A stretch of DNA of 64,000 nt from Liriodendron chinense (GCA_003013855.2 ML058372.1:1-64000), one strand, 5' to 3'. Counted from the stretch's first letter, positions 32,063 through 44,080 are shown. The notes: generated by a model not told the origin, from the sequence alone. A program made the numbers and translations.

Positions 32063-32660
32063 AAGAAGGAATGAATTCCAGAATTCCCCAAGTTTATACT
32101 TTTCAAAGGAGGAGCCCATTCGCCCATAGAACATTTGTTGGCATATGAAAATGCTGCCTATTTCAGGAGAAACGTCTCACAGAATTATTTGCTGCAAAAC
32201 TTTGTGTATTCACTGACCACTTCAAGCAGTGTCATGGCTTGGTACTTTGCTCTTCCAGAATGATCCATTACAAGCTGGCAAGATATGAAAGAAATATTCA
32301 TGATGCGGTTTTACAAATACAATGTGAGAGTATCAAGGGAATTACTCCGGCAAACTGTTCAGCACCTAGGAGAAGATGTGTTGGATTTCATGCGCAGATG
32401 GTGGAACATATGAGCCTGCAGCTACGCATTACCCCTGACCAAAGACATATGGTAAAGAAATGTGTTCAAGCGACTATACTTAGAAAACAGTTTCTGCCAC
32501 GAAATCAGGGAATTCTATGAAAACTGCATTAGTTATTGAAAGTATTGGCACTTCAGTTCTATGAACTATGCAATATAGCGACGGTTAAAGCTACAGAGAG
32601 ACCGAAAAAATCTAAAAAGCTCATTCCCTTACAGCGATGTCGAAAGTAATATAATAACAT
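32063..32660 (+). pseudogene. Gag-like module 3
   Basis: In the same frame as module 2: EFPKFILFKGGAHSPIEHLL, then NYLLQNFVYSLTTSSSVMAW, then SITSWQDMKEIFMMRFYKYN. These are the classical Retrotrans_gag landmarks, from the P-KF-F-G-P-HL start to the SW-D--F--RF end, so this module is the most complete. In-frame stops at 32262-32264 and 32409-32411 (both TGA) show decay. The following ~100 nt leads toward the protease region. Confidence 0.65.
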
Positions 32661-32740
32661 TAAGGTCTGGGAGACAATTACAATAAGAATCACAAAAAGA
32701 ATCGCAAAAGGACATCTCTGATCAAATAGACAGTCAAGAT

Positions 32741-33540
32741 ATGATCGACGAAAGAATTAATAAACCATCATGGCCAGAAGTTTTGTCAATGTCAGGAGTT
32801 ACGTATGATGTAATCAGTCATTTGAAAAGAATCCCAGCAAGACTGAGTGTTAACGAAACCTTGAAGCTGTCAAGAAATTTTCGACAGACCTTGATACAGA
32901 CATTGTCAGATGATGAAGTGCGAGAAGCATTGATAACAGAAATGAAAATAGAGGACGCTAGAAAAGATGAAGTTAAAAGCTAGAATGCAATGTCAGAAAG
33001 GGCCAAATCAGCCTACTGTATGTCAACAATAACCTTCACTGACGAAGATCTAACGTTAGGCGAGAAAGAACATAATAGGCCCCTCATGATTATAGGATAC
33101 GTCAATGACAGAAAGATAAAATGTATCATGATTGACAACGGGTCCACTATGAACCTGATGCCACTGAATAATATGCTTTCAAAACTGGGATAGAAACGAC
33201 AACATCTGCGGGCCATCAATATGATGATACAGGGATTCAATCAGGATGGACAGAAAGCATTGGGCACAATCACCGTGATTTTGGAAATTGAAAATCTTAT
33301 TACCAAAGTAACTTCCCACGTAATCAATACAGTAATGACGTATAATTTGTTGCTAGGAAGGCCATGAATACATAGATACAAAATTGTTCTTTCTACTTTG
33401 CATCACTGCTTTAAATATTGTCAGAAGGGTGTGCAACACAGAATCATAGCCGATGAAAAACCATACACGATTGCAGAATCATTTTTTACAGACGCACAAT
33501 ATTATGATGCATTTTCCAGTGAAGAACAGGGAGATAAACA
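32741..33540 (+). pseudogene. Tat-like aspartic protease region
   Basis: Contains ITFTDEDLTLGEKEHNRPL, the catalytic-type loop MIDNGSTMNLMP (D-N-G-S where many elements have D-T/S-G) and the C-terminal hallmark MTYNLLLGRP followed by a stop replacing the usual tryptophan. In-frame stops occur at 32981-32983, 33191-33193 and 33365-33367. The protease would process the polyprotein. Order and wording match Tat-lineage elements. Downstream, MGFDCEDLTSLNNGKG near 33913 matches the linker found between protease and reverse transcriptase in that lineage. Confidence 0.7.
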
Positions 33541-34079
33541 GGCCCGAAAATAGTGAAAATCCATCACAAAAAGTTGAAAGAGCTCAAGACGAAAAGATTT
33601 TACTTTGTGACGAAAAGTATGTGGCAATCGGGGAAACCTCCACTAGTATTATTTTCAGCAAAACAAGCAGAAACTCTACAAGCCAACTTCATTATGCCAG
33701 CACCGAGAATAGAGAGAGTTAAACCCTTTCCAAAAGCACACCGAGAATTCCAAGTGGTAGGAAAGAAGGGACACTAATCAATATTATTTTACTCTACAGG
33801 AGTAAAAATAATCGAAGAACAGGATGAGGTACCAACACAAGAAAATAAACTAGAAAAGTCAAACCCAGAAGAACTTGGGCGGTATAGCCCAATGAGCAAA
33901 AGATAATGCAGTCGATGGGTTTTGATTGCGAAGACCTGACCAGCTTGAACAATGGCAAAGGGATATTAGTGCCCATAATTATTCAGAAACGTGAAAAACT
34001 TTTGGGGCTGCGGGCATCTTCAAAGGCTAGCTGTACAAGTAAATATGATCAATAGGATTCCTTAGACAAGTCCTACAGA

Positions 34080-34798
34080 ACAACAAGCGGCTTCGCTTTT
34101 GGAAGAAGAAATTTCACAGAAAATTATTACAGACAATGACACGCCATTCAGAAATAAGAACATGGACAAGTTGTAACAAAAGTTCAGTATAAAGCATTCT
34201 TATTCAACGTCGTATTATCCAACGGAAAATGGATTGTCAAAGACATTTAATAAGACAATCGTTAAAATATTGAAGAAAATGGTGAACGAAAATAAAAAAG
34301 ATTGGGATGCTAAACTTCAAGAAACATTATGGGCTTATCATACAACACATCATGCGGCCACAAAAGCTACACCATACTCAGTATACAGGATAGAGGTTGT
34401 ACTCCCAATCAAAATACAATTCGCTTCTTTAAGGGTGGCAATACATCTAGGAATTATAGAAGATGAAAATGCAAAACTCCAATTGAGAGAGTTGAATATA
34501 TTAGATGAAAAAAAGAGTTGCAGCATAGCAACGCTTGCAATCATATCAAGCTCGAATATCTGCTTCCTTCGATAAGACAGTGAAGCATCGATTCTTCGAA
34601 AAGGGAGACTTGGTCATGATGCTTAAAAGACCCATCGTAATGACCCACAAGACAAGGGGCAAGTTTGAACCCAAATGGGATGGCCCATATGTTGTCACTG
34701 TGGTCTTCCCTAATGAGGCATATAAAATTACAGATCAGGATAGAAAAGGAATTAGCATTTCAATTAATGGCCGATTTATCAAGAGATATTATCCATGA
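34080..34798 (+). pseudogene. Tat-like integrase, C-terminal half
   Basis: IITDNDTPFRN carries the second catalytic Asp of the DDE core. YYPTENGLSKTFNKT is where the catalytic Glu normally sits (usually in GQAE), and it is replaced. WAYHTTHHAATKATPYS follows, then after a frameshift at an A-run near 34510 KWDGPYVV, the GPY/F module. Reverse transcriptase, RNase H and the integrase N-terminus are absent between the protease linker and this point, so an internal deletion joined them. It is inactive as seen. Confidence 0.75.
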
Positions 34799-36951
34799 AA
34801 GCAAAGGCAGAATATTTTGATTGCCAGGACACTTGCTTCATGCAGAGAAGCATACTCCCAATTAAAAGGGGGCAGGAATAGTTAAGATACAAGCATTAAT
34901 GATACGGATATCAATATACTCTCGAAAGAAAATAATAGAAAAGCTCATGAAGAGCGTTCTTCCTCTATTCAAAGTCTCTAAAGAAGTTGATCTGAAAGGA
35001 CAGTTATCAGAGATTTTTAAAAGCGTGGATCACTGCGGTTCTCTTCCCTCTAAAAGACCTTTATTTCCTTCGAATAGAGCGATCACCCCTAAAGTAATTC
35101 ACTGAAAAGAAAATGACTACGTACATATATATCTAAAGAAGGAAGGGTCAGAAAGAGAAGTACCAGAACCATGAAAAGATGATCATTGATAAATTCTCCA
35201 ACCTTATGAGTCGACTGAGAACTCTATGGGAAGAAAATATTATGAGCCGATCAAAAGCTCCTCAAACAAGAAACACCTTATGAATCGACTGAGAACTCTA
35301 TGGGTAAAGACTTTACAGGACAACTGAGAGCCTTGCAAATCAAGGCAGTTGAGAGAATAACCTTAAGGACAAGAAAATTAAAAGTCCTACGGGCTAACCT
35401 CATGCGTGAGACCTGCCGCTCTTATTACTACGGTAGCAGCGCAAGAAACAGGAAAAAGGTCTATAATTTGGTTCCTTGCATATGACCTTAGTGGTATAGG
35501 AGTGAAGAAAAAGAGGGTTACATTACGCGCTGCTGATCATAGCCAACCATGCATAATTTCCCCCAGATTTATGGGATCGTTTCTGGTAGTAACACATAGG
35601 AAGGTTGAGATTCTCCCCCTATTATCGGACCAACGACCATGAATTTGGTACCCGAGATAGCCATGAGAGCTAAAATGGCCAACCAAGTACATAAAACCTC
35701 CGAGTTCACCACCCCGGTAGCATCAATGGGCCCCTCTGATGGATCGGTGGTATGAAAACTCCCCCTTAAAGGAGTGTGCTCCCTGAGGGCCGCTTCCTTG
35801 GCAAAGGAATGTATCCTATAAGGACCATTTCCATTAGTAGAGGAGTGTGCTCCCTGATGGCCGCTTCCTTGGCAATAATGTGTTCTCTACAAGGGCCAAC
35901 CGTGCCTAAGACCAATATTCATGAGCTATTTCACCCGCGATGTACGTTATAAGCTAGCACTCGCATATACGTAATCTACGTTATGAGCTATCTCACGCTA
36001 TGAGCTATTTCACACGCGATGTTCGCTATAAGTTAACACTCACATACACATAATCCACTCTTTGAGCTATTCATGTGCGATATACACTATGAGGTAACAC
36101 TTGCATATGTGTAATATACGTTATAAGCTAATTACACATGTCAGCCACGGTGCATGCTATAAGCCAACCACATGAGCTATATTCGCTCCAACTACTCATG
36201 AGCCTAAATTGTGTTCCTAGTAGAGGCGCCTACTAACAGAACTTCAGGGTAGCTCTGCCCATCATAAAGAAAGGGAACAAAACATAAAATGCTTTGTAGC
36301 TAAAAAGAAAAGAAAACAAATGAATATTATAATGAAAATTCACATGCAATAACAACATGTTAAAAAAATTCTCTTGCAATTGTATATATTATGAAAATTG
36401 CATATGCTATAATATTGTCGAATGCCTTAAATTGACAGGGAATATCTATGAACAATATTCTTTTGACAAAGCTCTATTATATCATGACTGGTACAAGCTT
36501 TATATCATTCCTCGGCATTATTCACACTATATGGAATCCTGATTGTTGAAGGTATTCTTTGAAGTTATTTAGCATATTATCAACGATATTCAACTACGGT
36601 TCTCTAGACTCTTTACATTAATTTTTATTCAACTTCGACTCTTCAATCCCTTGTAATGATATTATTGGCAATATTTGCCCGAGTCCGATTCATCTCAAGT
36701 TCTTTAATCTTTTATTGAAAATTCACATTGGACTAAATCTTATTCGACTACAGTTATTTAATTATTGGGTACATTCACTGAGGCCAAGCCAAAGTTTATT
36801 CAAGAATTCTAGCCTGTGCTTGAAAGGAATCACATTTTTATTACGAGATACGATGGAAGATTGATCAAATATACTGTCAAGGAATATTAATATTCTTGTT
36901 GGTCATTATATCTTTGGATCAATATCTACGTGATAACTTCGGTATTCTAAA

Positions 36952-37004
<53 letters not shown>

Positions 37005-37421
37005 ATATGCGAGATGAGATATTGCTGGGGGCAATCTCTGTATTACATGAAGAACATGATCTTTGAAGATAAATTGGAAATTCTAAAAGCTAGTCTTAAA
37101 GTTAAGCGCACAAGATTGGATTCCTCCAAAGAGAAAAGGAAGTCGCCAATTCGGTAGCACCAAAATCAGCTCCGGTCGATGCTGGCATATCACTAAAGAA
37201 GACCATAAAGTGAAAGGAAGGGGATTTTAAAGATAAAAGAAAGAAGAGGTCTGTTCTTAGAAAAGGAAATGAAAACAATTAAAAGACTGATCGTCGCCCC
37301 TTTTTTATTATAAAAGAGCTTATTCCTGCAGAAGATGGGATATATTCTTCTTCAGCATTTCTGCCTTGGCCTCTATAGTCAACTTTTGGGAAGCAATGTT
37401 CTTAATACTTTTGATCCGCTT
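34799..37421 (+). other. Noncoding stretch after integrase
   Basis: A purine tract AAAAGGGGGCAG at 34865-34876 resembles a Tat-type PPT, but no LTR start follows. Two ~70-bp repeats (GGAGTGTGCTCCCTGA words at about 35769 and 35838) and a GAGCTATTTCAC-type minisatellite (35930-36180) come next, then an AT-rich area and a (TA)n tract. I find no gene. Confidence 0.6.
36955..37002 (+). repeat. (AT)n microsatellite
   Basis: Uninterrupted AT dinucleotides, about 24 units. Confidence 0.98.
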
Positions 37422-37991
37422 TTAAACATGTTCGGTGGTATCCTGTTCTAGGGTAGCTTTAGCTTCATGATCATCCAAGACCTCCTGTAAGGCAGTAGAA
37501 ATATCTTTAAAATGACGAGCAGCATCCGGAATTGCAGGATTTGTTGTGGCCATCAATTGAACGTCATGAAATAAGAAGTTATGACAAGCCCTGTGAGTTG
37601 CAAGAGAGGAAGATGTGGCATGCACATCGTCCCACTTGTTAAGGAATGATTCCATGATAAGTGGCTCAGCACCCTCTAATAGATTCAACTCACCTTTCAC
37701 TGATAGTGATGTAGACAGTCCAATGGAATCAGCTTGCACTTCCTTTAATTTTTGGACCTCAGTGAGTAAGTCCGAGATGGTGGTAATAAAGACAGAGGAA
37801 TCGGTGCAGAGAAGAGTTGTAGCAAAGGAAATGTCTTCCTGAAGAATCGATAGTTGATCCCACTGATCGGGATGATCGAGTATTCTAAGCAATCTTTTGA
37901 AGAGCCTGCGAGCTGTATAAGAATTGGGAATTCTCTGGAAGATTGGTCGTTGATGAGAAGAAGAAGCTTCAGAAGGATTCTTTAGTGGCAT
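37422..37991 (-). CDS. Reverse-strand ORF of the Tat-like element, unknown function
   Basis: 189 codons from ATG to stop, opposite in direction to Gag and integrase. The product is hydrophilic and probably helical, starting MPLKNPSEASSSHQRP; I see no known domain. Tat/Grande-type elements are known to carry an additional antisense ORF downstream of integrase, and this has the right place and strand. I could not confirm homology. The absence of stops in an area where plus-strand relics are full of them argues that it was coding until recently or is a chance ORF in a low-stop stretch. Confidence 0.45.
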   Translation of the reverse strand: MPLKNPSEASSSHQRPIFQRIPNSYTARRLFKRLLRILDHPDQWDQLSILQEDISFATTLLCTDSSVFITTISDLLTEVQKLKEVQADSIGLSTSLSVKGELNLLEGAEPLIMESFLNKWDDVHATSSSLATHRACHNFLFHDVQLMATTNPAIPDAARHFKDISTALQEVLDDHEAKATLEQDTTEHV

Positions 37992-38212
37992 GATGAATTT
38001 GTTAATGAGGAAAAAGGATGGTTAGTTAGAGTAGCGGACACTTTTGAAGTCTTGAAAGAACGAAGTCTCTGAAGACAAGAAAAGAAGAATAAGTTCTTGT
38101 ATATGACCAAGCATAAGAAAAGAGGTTACATATGCTTTGAAGAAGAGGTTATAGACTTAAAAAAAATTCGGCAGAGTTTTAACACTTAGGAAATTTGCAA
38201 CCCTGATGGGTG

Positions 38213-39030
38213 CTTGCCGGGGTCCGCGTAAAGTAACGGAGCTTGTCGCGAGTCGCGTAAAGTACAAACTGGCGTAACAGGGCTTCGCCATAGAAAATGG
38301 AATTGAGGAAGTAAGGAGGGCACCTGAATATATTGCGAACATGGAGAGCTTGCCACGACCCGCGTAAAGCTCAATTTGGGTTGATATTTTCGAATTTCAA
38401 TCAATTTCGAATGAAGATCAGAGTTTCTCCAAAATAGATCAAAAGGGGGCATCTGTTGAAGCAGAGAAAAATTCTAAGGAAAAGAAGATTGAGTCACTCA
38501 TTGAAGCTTCGAATGAAGGAGAAAAGGAATAAACAAAATTCAGAAGAAAAGGAGCAGAAATGATGAGGTTTGCAGAAGAAAATGAGGAGGTTTAGAAGAA
38601 ATGAGAAGATATGATAAGGTTGGAAGAAGAATGTGAGGAGGTTTCTGTAGAGACAGACGCTTTACGCGACCCGCGGCAAGCTCATGATCTTTACACGAGT
38701 AGCAACAAGTGACTGCCACATGAGAGGTGTTTTACACAAAAATGAACCCCTTTGCCTATAAATACCCCCCCTAGGGTTCTCATTTGGCACTTGCTTCCGA
38801 AGTTCAAAGTTCTAAAGCTCCTTCTGAAGACTCCAGAGGTACAGAGCAACCCACCTGTCCCTCCTTCTCCTTAGGTTGAACGCACAATGTGTGGACCCCA
38901 AGGATTGAAGAAGAACGACGAGGAAATGTCACTGAAAAAGAAGATTAAAGATCGAAGAAGCGAAGTTCGTCTGGGAGGTGCTTGCTGCGGTCCGCGTAAA
39001 GCTCCTAAGCTTGCCGCGGGCCGTGTAAAG
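38213..39030. repeat. Dispersed GCTTGCCGCGG/CCGCGTAAAGC palindromes
   Basis: At least six copies: near 38213, 38242, 38349, 38661 (reversed), 38982 and 39010. The consensus pairs GCTT with AAGC and CGCGG with CCGCG. They surround a TATA box at 38757. Confidence 0.7.
38757..38764 (+). promoter_or_regulatory. TATA box in the Tat-like 3' region
   Basis: TATAAATA followed by a C-rich stretch and CTCATTTGGCACTTGC. It looks like an LTR core promoter, but I could not define LTR ends around it. Confidence 0.4.
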
Positions 39031-39210
39031 CTGCCCTGAAGCAGAAATTCAGCTTGTTCTCTCCTTTTATAAAGGTTGTCGGTGGCATTTTAGCCTCCGT
39101 TTCCCTTCCAATCGTGAAGAACATTGAAGACTGAGATCATGGTGAAGATAGACCATTACAGAGAGAGCAATCCAGACTAGATAGTTTGTTTCTTTGTGAG
39201 TAGTCTACCA

Positions 39211-39440
39211 ATCTTTCTCCCTTCAGGTTAAACGTACTTTGTATAATCCCCGTAAATGGATGTTTTGATAGAGGATTCAAAAGACCTATCTTTCTCCCTT
39301 CGGGTTTAGTGTACTTCGTACAATCCCCGTAAGTGGATGTTTTGATAGATGACATCAGTTTCTGAGAAGAAGACTCATCTCTCTCCCTACAGGTTGAGCG
39401 CACTTGGTGCAATCCCTAGAAGTGGTAGACGTGTTGGATG
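39211..39440 (+). repeat. Three imperfect ~80-bp repeats
   Basis: TCTTTCTCCCTTCAGGTT followed by AATCCCCGTAAGTGGATG recurs at about 39211, 39289 and 39377. Confidence 0.7.
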
Positions 39441-40408
39441 ATACCATCATTTTAGAACATCATGGAGTTTTATGAAGATCACAAAGGAACGAAACCTAGT
39501 CTGGTTAACTCGCCTCACTCATAAGCAGAAGAACGGTCTTAAAAGTCTTGGTTTGGCCATTTCCCTGTTATCTAGACAAGATGAAGAAGAATAGGGCGAA
39601 GCTCTGTCGAAATTACTTTCTGAACATGTTTCATTTTGTACAATACAATCTATTCTAGAATCAAGGGACAATATAAATATGAAATGTATGAAGAACTTAG
39701 TAAATGAATAAAAATAAAATAATGAATGCTCATCTTCTCTTTGTTTAATATTGAAATGTAACTCTTGGTTCACCCATGAACACAAAAGCAATTTTGTTGT
39801 TATTAAAACTAGAAAATGCTCAAAGCAGTTTTCTTGTGTTTCGTTGTTCTGGGGTACTGAGTAATAAAGACATTCATAAACAATCACAAGCATTCACAAA
39901 GTACACATGAGAAAGCATCGCAAGGTAAATTTTATTCCAGAGATTCCGAGATCTTTTACATTCCAGGTTATGATACTGGTCACGAACCCCTAATTATATC
40001 AATGGTTAATCACCCTTGATTAAAAGGCAAAAGTAAATGTATGTATGCATCATACATAAATTAAATAAAGCATTAAAAGAGCATAAATGCAAGTACCCCA
40101 CAAATAACACAAAGATTTTTTACATGGAAATCCTTACGGGAGAAGACCACGGCACAAAGTAACAAAAGTTCCACTCTGACTTATAGTTTTCAATAGATGG
40201 AATGCTCGGGAGGAAGTCTGGATAAACCGAGCAGGTAATTTTAATCATTAGGGACTATGGTCTTTGAGTTCATAGTCGTAGAGATCAAGTTTCGAGTTTC
40301 TCATGCACTGAGCCATCGTTTAGATAAGTTAAATGCATGTCCCATGTTCTTACGGGTGTTCATAGCTGAGATACAGTTATGATTTTAACCGAGTCATGTA
40401 TCACATTG
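39441..40408. other. Stretch without a recognised feature
   Basis: AT-rich, no ORF with recognisable coding character. A short open frame at 39519-39893 on the minus strand has no family resemblance and low-complexity composition. Confidence 0.5.
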
Positions 40409-40916
40409 CCAATAACCATCACTGTGGACGGATGACCACAGGAAGACATGCCACAATTCCCATGTAGTGCATTATAGTGCCAGTAACCGTCGCTGCAGAC
40501 AGGTGACTACAGGAAGACACACCATGGTTGTCATGCTCAACACAGTGCCAGTAACCGTCACTACGTACGGGTGACCACTGGAAGGCATATTACGGCTGCC
40601 ATATGATACAACAGACTAAATGGTACAACATAGTGCCAGTGACCGTCGCTGCAGACAGGTGACTAGAAGAACATACATCATGACTGCTAAATGGTACGAG
40701 ACAGTGCCAGTGACCGTCGCTGCAGATGGGTGACCACAGGAAGACACATCATAACTGTCAAATGGTATGACATAGTGCCAGTGACCGTCGCTGCGGACGG
40801 GTGACCACATGAAGAAACATTATGACTGTCGGGTGGTTCAACACAGTGCCATTGACCGTCGCTGTGGATGGGTAACCACAGGAAGACACACCGCAACTAC
40901 CTGAGCTGCTCAACTG
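40409..40916 (+). repeat. 71-bp tandem repeat, seven copies
   Basis: Units begin at 40409, 40480, 40548, 40636, 40707, 40778 and 40849. Core: CCAGTGACCGTCGCTGCAGA, then GGTGACCACAGGAAGACAC. The third unit is 17 bp longer. Copies differ at many bases, so the array is old. Confidence 0.9.
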
Positions 40917-41332
40917 ACGAACCCCTCTTTGGATGGGAAGTACACAACTGGTTTTAGCGATAGTAGTTCATAATAAGTTTTTCAGATGTTTTAGAACTCT
41001 TTGGTTACGATTTTCGATGATAACCATAGTCCCTTTGATTTAGTTTCATACCTTGATTCGGGATGAATAGAGTTCATATAATGGATACAAGGAGCATAAA
41101 GTAAATATACTTGATCTTTATTGCATGCTCGATAGAGGATTGCATTTACACTTGATGTTTGGTGCATCGGGTGAATAATGCACTTGATTTGGTTAATCTG
41201 CTTAATGCATGTTTGTAATCCAACCACATTATTGTTAATGAACAATGCTTCGAGAGATTGGATCACTCGGATAGGTTGTGTCGAGCTATATTTCTTTGAG
41301 GGTTCAAGCTCATGAGCTAAATTGCACATTTC

Positions 41333-41790
41333 TAGGCCTGAAAATGGTTAAGTATCAGGGCTGATATATGCCTGTTTACACCGATAATCGATAAGCAGTG
41401 GGGATTAGTGTCCCACAAGTACTTGATTTAGTTGCCTTATGATTGGAGGATGTTAAATCGAGCTTGGTGTCAGTGAGATTGCGCCTAATTTTACTTTGCT
41501 TCAGTCGATCTTCATGCCAACAGGGCATTTTCCAGGGTCGAAAATGACTAAGTATTAGGCTTGTTTATTGCTTAATTAGCGTACCTGGCAAATACCGAAG
41601 AAGATTGTCTTTGAACGATGTTGGATTACGTTCACTAGGGTTGTAATGATGTTAGATCCACTTTGGCGTCAGTGAGATCACACTTAATTCTACTTGGCAT
41701 CAGTCGATCTTCGAGCCAACAGGGCGGTTCCCAAGGCTGAAAATGACTAAGTGTTGGGCCTGTTTATTGCTTAATTAGGATATTTGGCGA
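41333..41790 (+). repeat. ~198-bp repeat, two full copies and a partial
   Basis: GAAAATGACTAAGTATTAGG with a following TTGCTTAATTAG recurs near 41538 and 41736, and a weaker version at 41338. The parts between also align, for example TCAGTCGATCTTC near 41502 and 41701. Confidence 0.7.
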
Positions 41791-42109
41791 TTAAAATAGC
41801 GAATAATATCGTTGCAGTGCATTATTACGATGCTTAGGATCATGAAGGAGCTAAGTCTCTCTCTTGGTTTGATCTAATTCACTTAGTTTTACCCACTTTT
41901 GATCGATTTATACTCTTTCATGGGGATTTTCATACTTGCGAATTTGGCTAAGTTTTGGTCATTTTTTATTAAATCGCTGATTTGGTCGACTTAATGTCGA
42001 CCGTTGGAAGATCTAGTCGGGGGGATGGATAGAACATGGCGATGTGTATCTAGGAGGCATAGTGCGATGAAGAGGTGGGCCATATAGAAAGTGGGCCACA
42101 TCACGAAAA

Positions 42110-42800
42110 TCCCAAGTAGGGGAGACTGTCCGGGCGCATGTAGCTAGGATGGTGGGCGCATGTGCAATGAGGTGGGCGCATGTGACCCCCTCCCAAGCGC
42201 ATGTCTCCAAAATGGAGGAGAGAGGAGAAGTCCCCCTCCCGGGCGCATGTGGCATAGCACATGCGCCTGGCTTATCATGATCGGCGCATGTGGAAGGAGG
42301 ACTTAGCCAAATTTCGGGTTTTTTTTGCCAAAAAGAGACTGGGCGCATGTGGAAGGAGGACTTAGTCAATTTTCATGTTTTTTCGAGCTCCAAAGAGATG
42401 ACCGCATGTAACCCTTTCCGACAAGGGTGATGGGCGCATGTTACCCTTTCTGACGAGGATTCCGGCAAGGGATTTTACCTCTTGCGTCGCTCTGACGTCC
42501 TCTCTAATGAAGAAGTCTCTTTTCTGTCATCAGGTCATCTGCTATTTATAGTAAGTTAATTGGGTCACAGGTCCAAACAAATAAAAAAATGTTGAGCGCA
42601 TATATTTAGGAGAGGGGGATCATATGCATGTGGTAGGGGCATGGGCGCATGTCCCGATGTGGGTGCATGTGGCCATTGAAGTGGGCGCATGTGCCCACAC
42701 TTAGCAAATTTTGGAGTTTTCTCCTTTTGAAAGATATGGAGAGGAGTTCATGAGTGCATGTGGTGAGGATGTGAGTGCATGTCCCCTTTGTGGTCTACGC
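42110..42800. repeat. GGGCGCATGTG cluster 1
   Basis: About sixteen copies of GCGCATGT or GTGCATGT, mostly GGGCGCATGTG, with one reversed (CACATGCGCC near 42257). Spacing is irregular, 15-70 bp. Confidence 0.85.
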
Positions 42801-43044
42801 ATTTCCTCTTCGTGGTGTACGCATTTAGTACCGTACTTAGAATATTTTTCAAATTTCAAGCTCCGACTGTCCGCTCCGAAGGACAGGTACCTTTTCGGAG
42901 GTCGAAGTCACTGACACCAAAGCACTTTAAGACTTTTATCAGACTATTAAATGAATAAGTCGAGGTATGAATGATCGACTGTTATGAATTTTAGTAGTTC
43001 CTTCCCAATTTGGACCCTCTAGGTCGATTCTTCGTATAGGAACT

Positions 43045-43880
43045 TTGCTCCGGGAAGCGCGCACACGAAAATATGCATCGCAAGACATTCAAACTTGCTA
43101 GTTAAGGATTTTTGGGTATTCTAGATCATTTAGCGTCAATACGCATGTCTAATTCCGCTTTGAAATGACATTTGTAGGCTTTCGGACCCTTTCAATCTGC
43201 TTCAAACAGGGGCAAAATACATTTCAAGGTGCGCAGGTAAAGATATACCCTGTGCGACATTTAAACTTGCTAGTTAAGGGTTTGTGGGTGTTCCGAATCA
43301 TTTGACGACAATACACATGTCCAGTTCCCTTCCAAAATAGCATTTGTAGGCTTTCAAACCCTTTAAGTCAACTCCAAACAAGGGCAAAACACATTTCAAG
43401 GCGCGCAGGTAAAGATATGTGCCGCACGATATTCAAACTTACTTATTAAGAGTTTTCAGGTGTTTCAAATTATTTGGCGCCAATACGCATGACCAATTTT
43501 TCTTCCAAAATAGCATATGTAGGCTTTCAGACCCTTTAAGTCGGCTCCAAACTGGGGCAAAACACATTTTAAGGTGCGCAGGTAAAGATATGCGCCGCGC
43601 GACATTCAAACTTCTTAGTTAAGGGTTTTCAGGTGTTCTGGATCATTTGGCGACAATACACATGTCCAGTTCCCTTTCAAAATAGCAATTGTAAGCTTTC
43701 AGACCCTTTCGGTCGGCTCCAAACAGGGGCAAAACACATTTCAAGGTGTGCATGTAAAGATATGCGCCGCTCGACATTTAAATTTGCTAGTTAAGGGTTT
43801 TCAAGTATTCCAGATCATTTGGTGGTAATACACATGTCTAGTTCCTTTCTAAAATAGCATTCATAGGCTTCGGTCACGAC
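43045..43880 (+). repeat. 172-bp tandem array, nearly five units
   Basis: The landmark CTAGTTAAGG, or its variant, lies at 43098, 43270, 43442, 43614 and 43787, intervals of 172, 172, 172 and 173. Units share GGGCAAAACACATTTCAAGG and GGTAAAGATATGCGCCGC. The unit length is in the range of plant satellite monomers, but the array is short and unit identity moderate. Confidence 0.9.
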
Positions 43881-44080
43881 AGCGTAGGTCACCTAGGGTT
43901 AAGACTTGCTGACATTTTTCGGGTATTTTTTACCCTAGAATTAATCTAGATTGTCGCAAATGGACCGTCGTGCATTGTTTTATCATGGGTGAGATTTTGA
44001 GCCGGAACAAGTGCTACCCCGGTGCGCTGTGATGGATGCTTACATCATGCCAGTGTGGTGCACCGGTTCCTAGGCTCATG

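Noticed and set aside
34864..34876. AAAAGGGGGCAG as the terminal PPT defining a 3' LTR
   Set aside because: No LTR start follows and no matching LTR was found upstream of the Gag modules, so the border is not supported.
40409..40916. CRISPR-like array
   Set aside because: Units are direct 71-bp repeats without unique spacers, in plant DNA.
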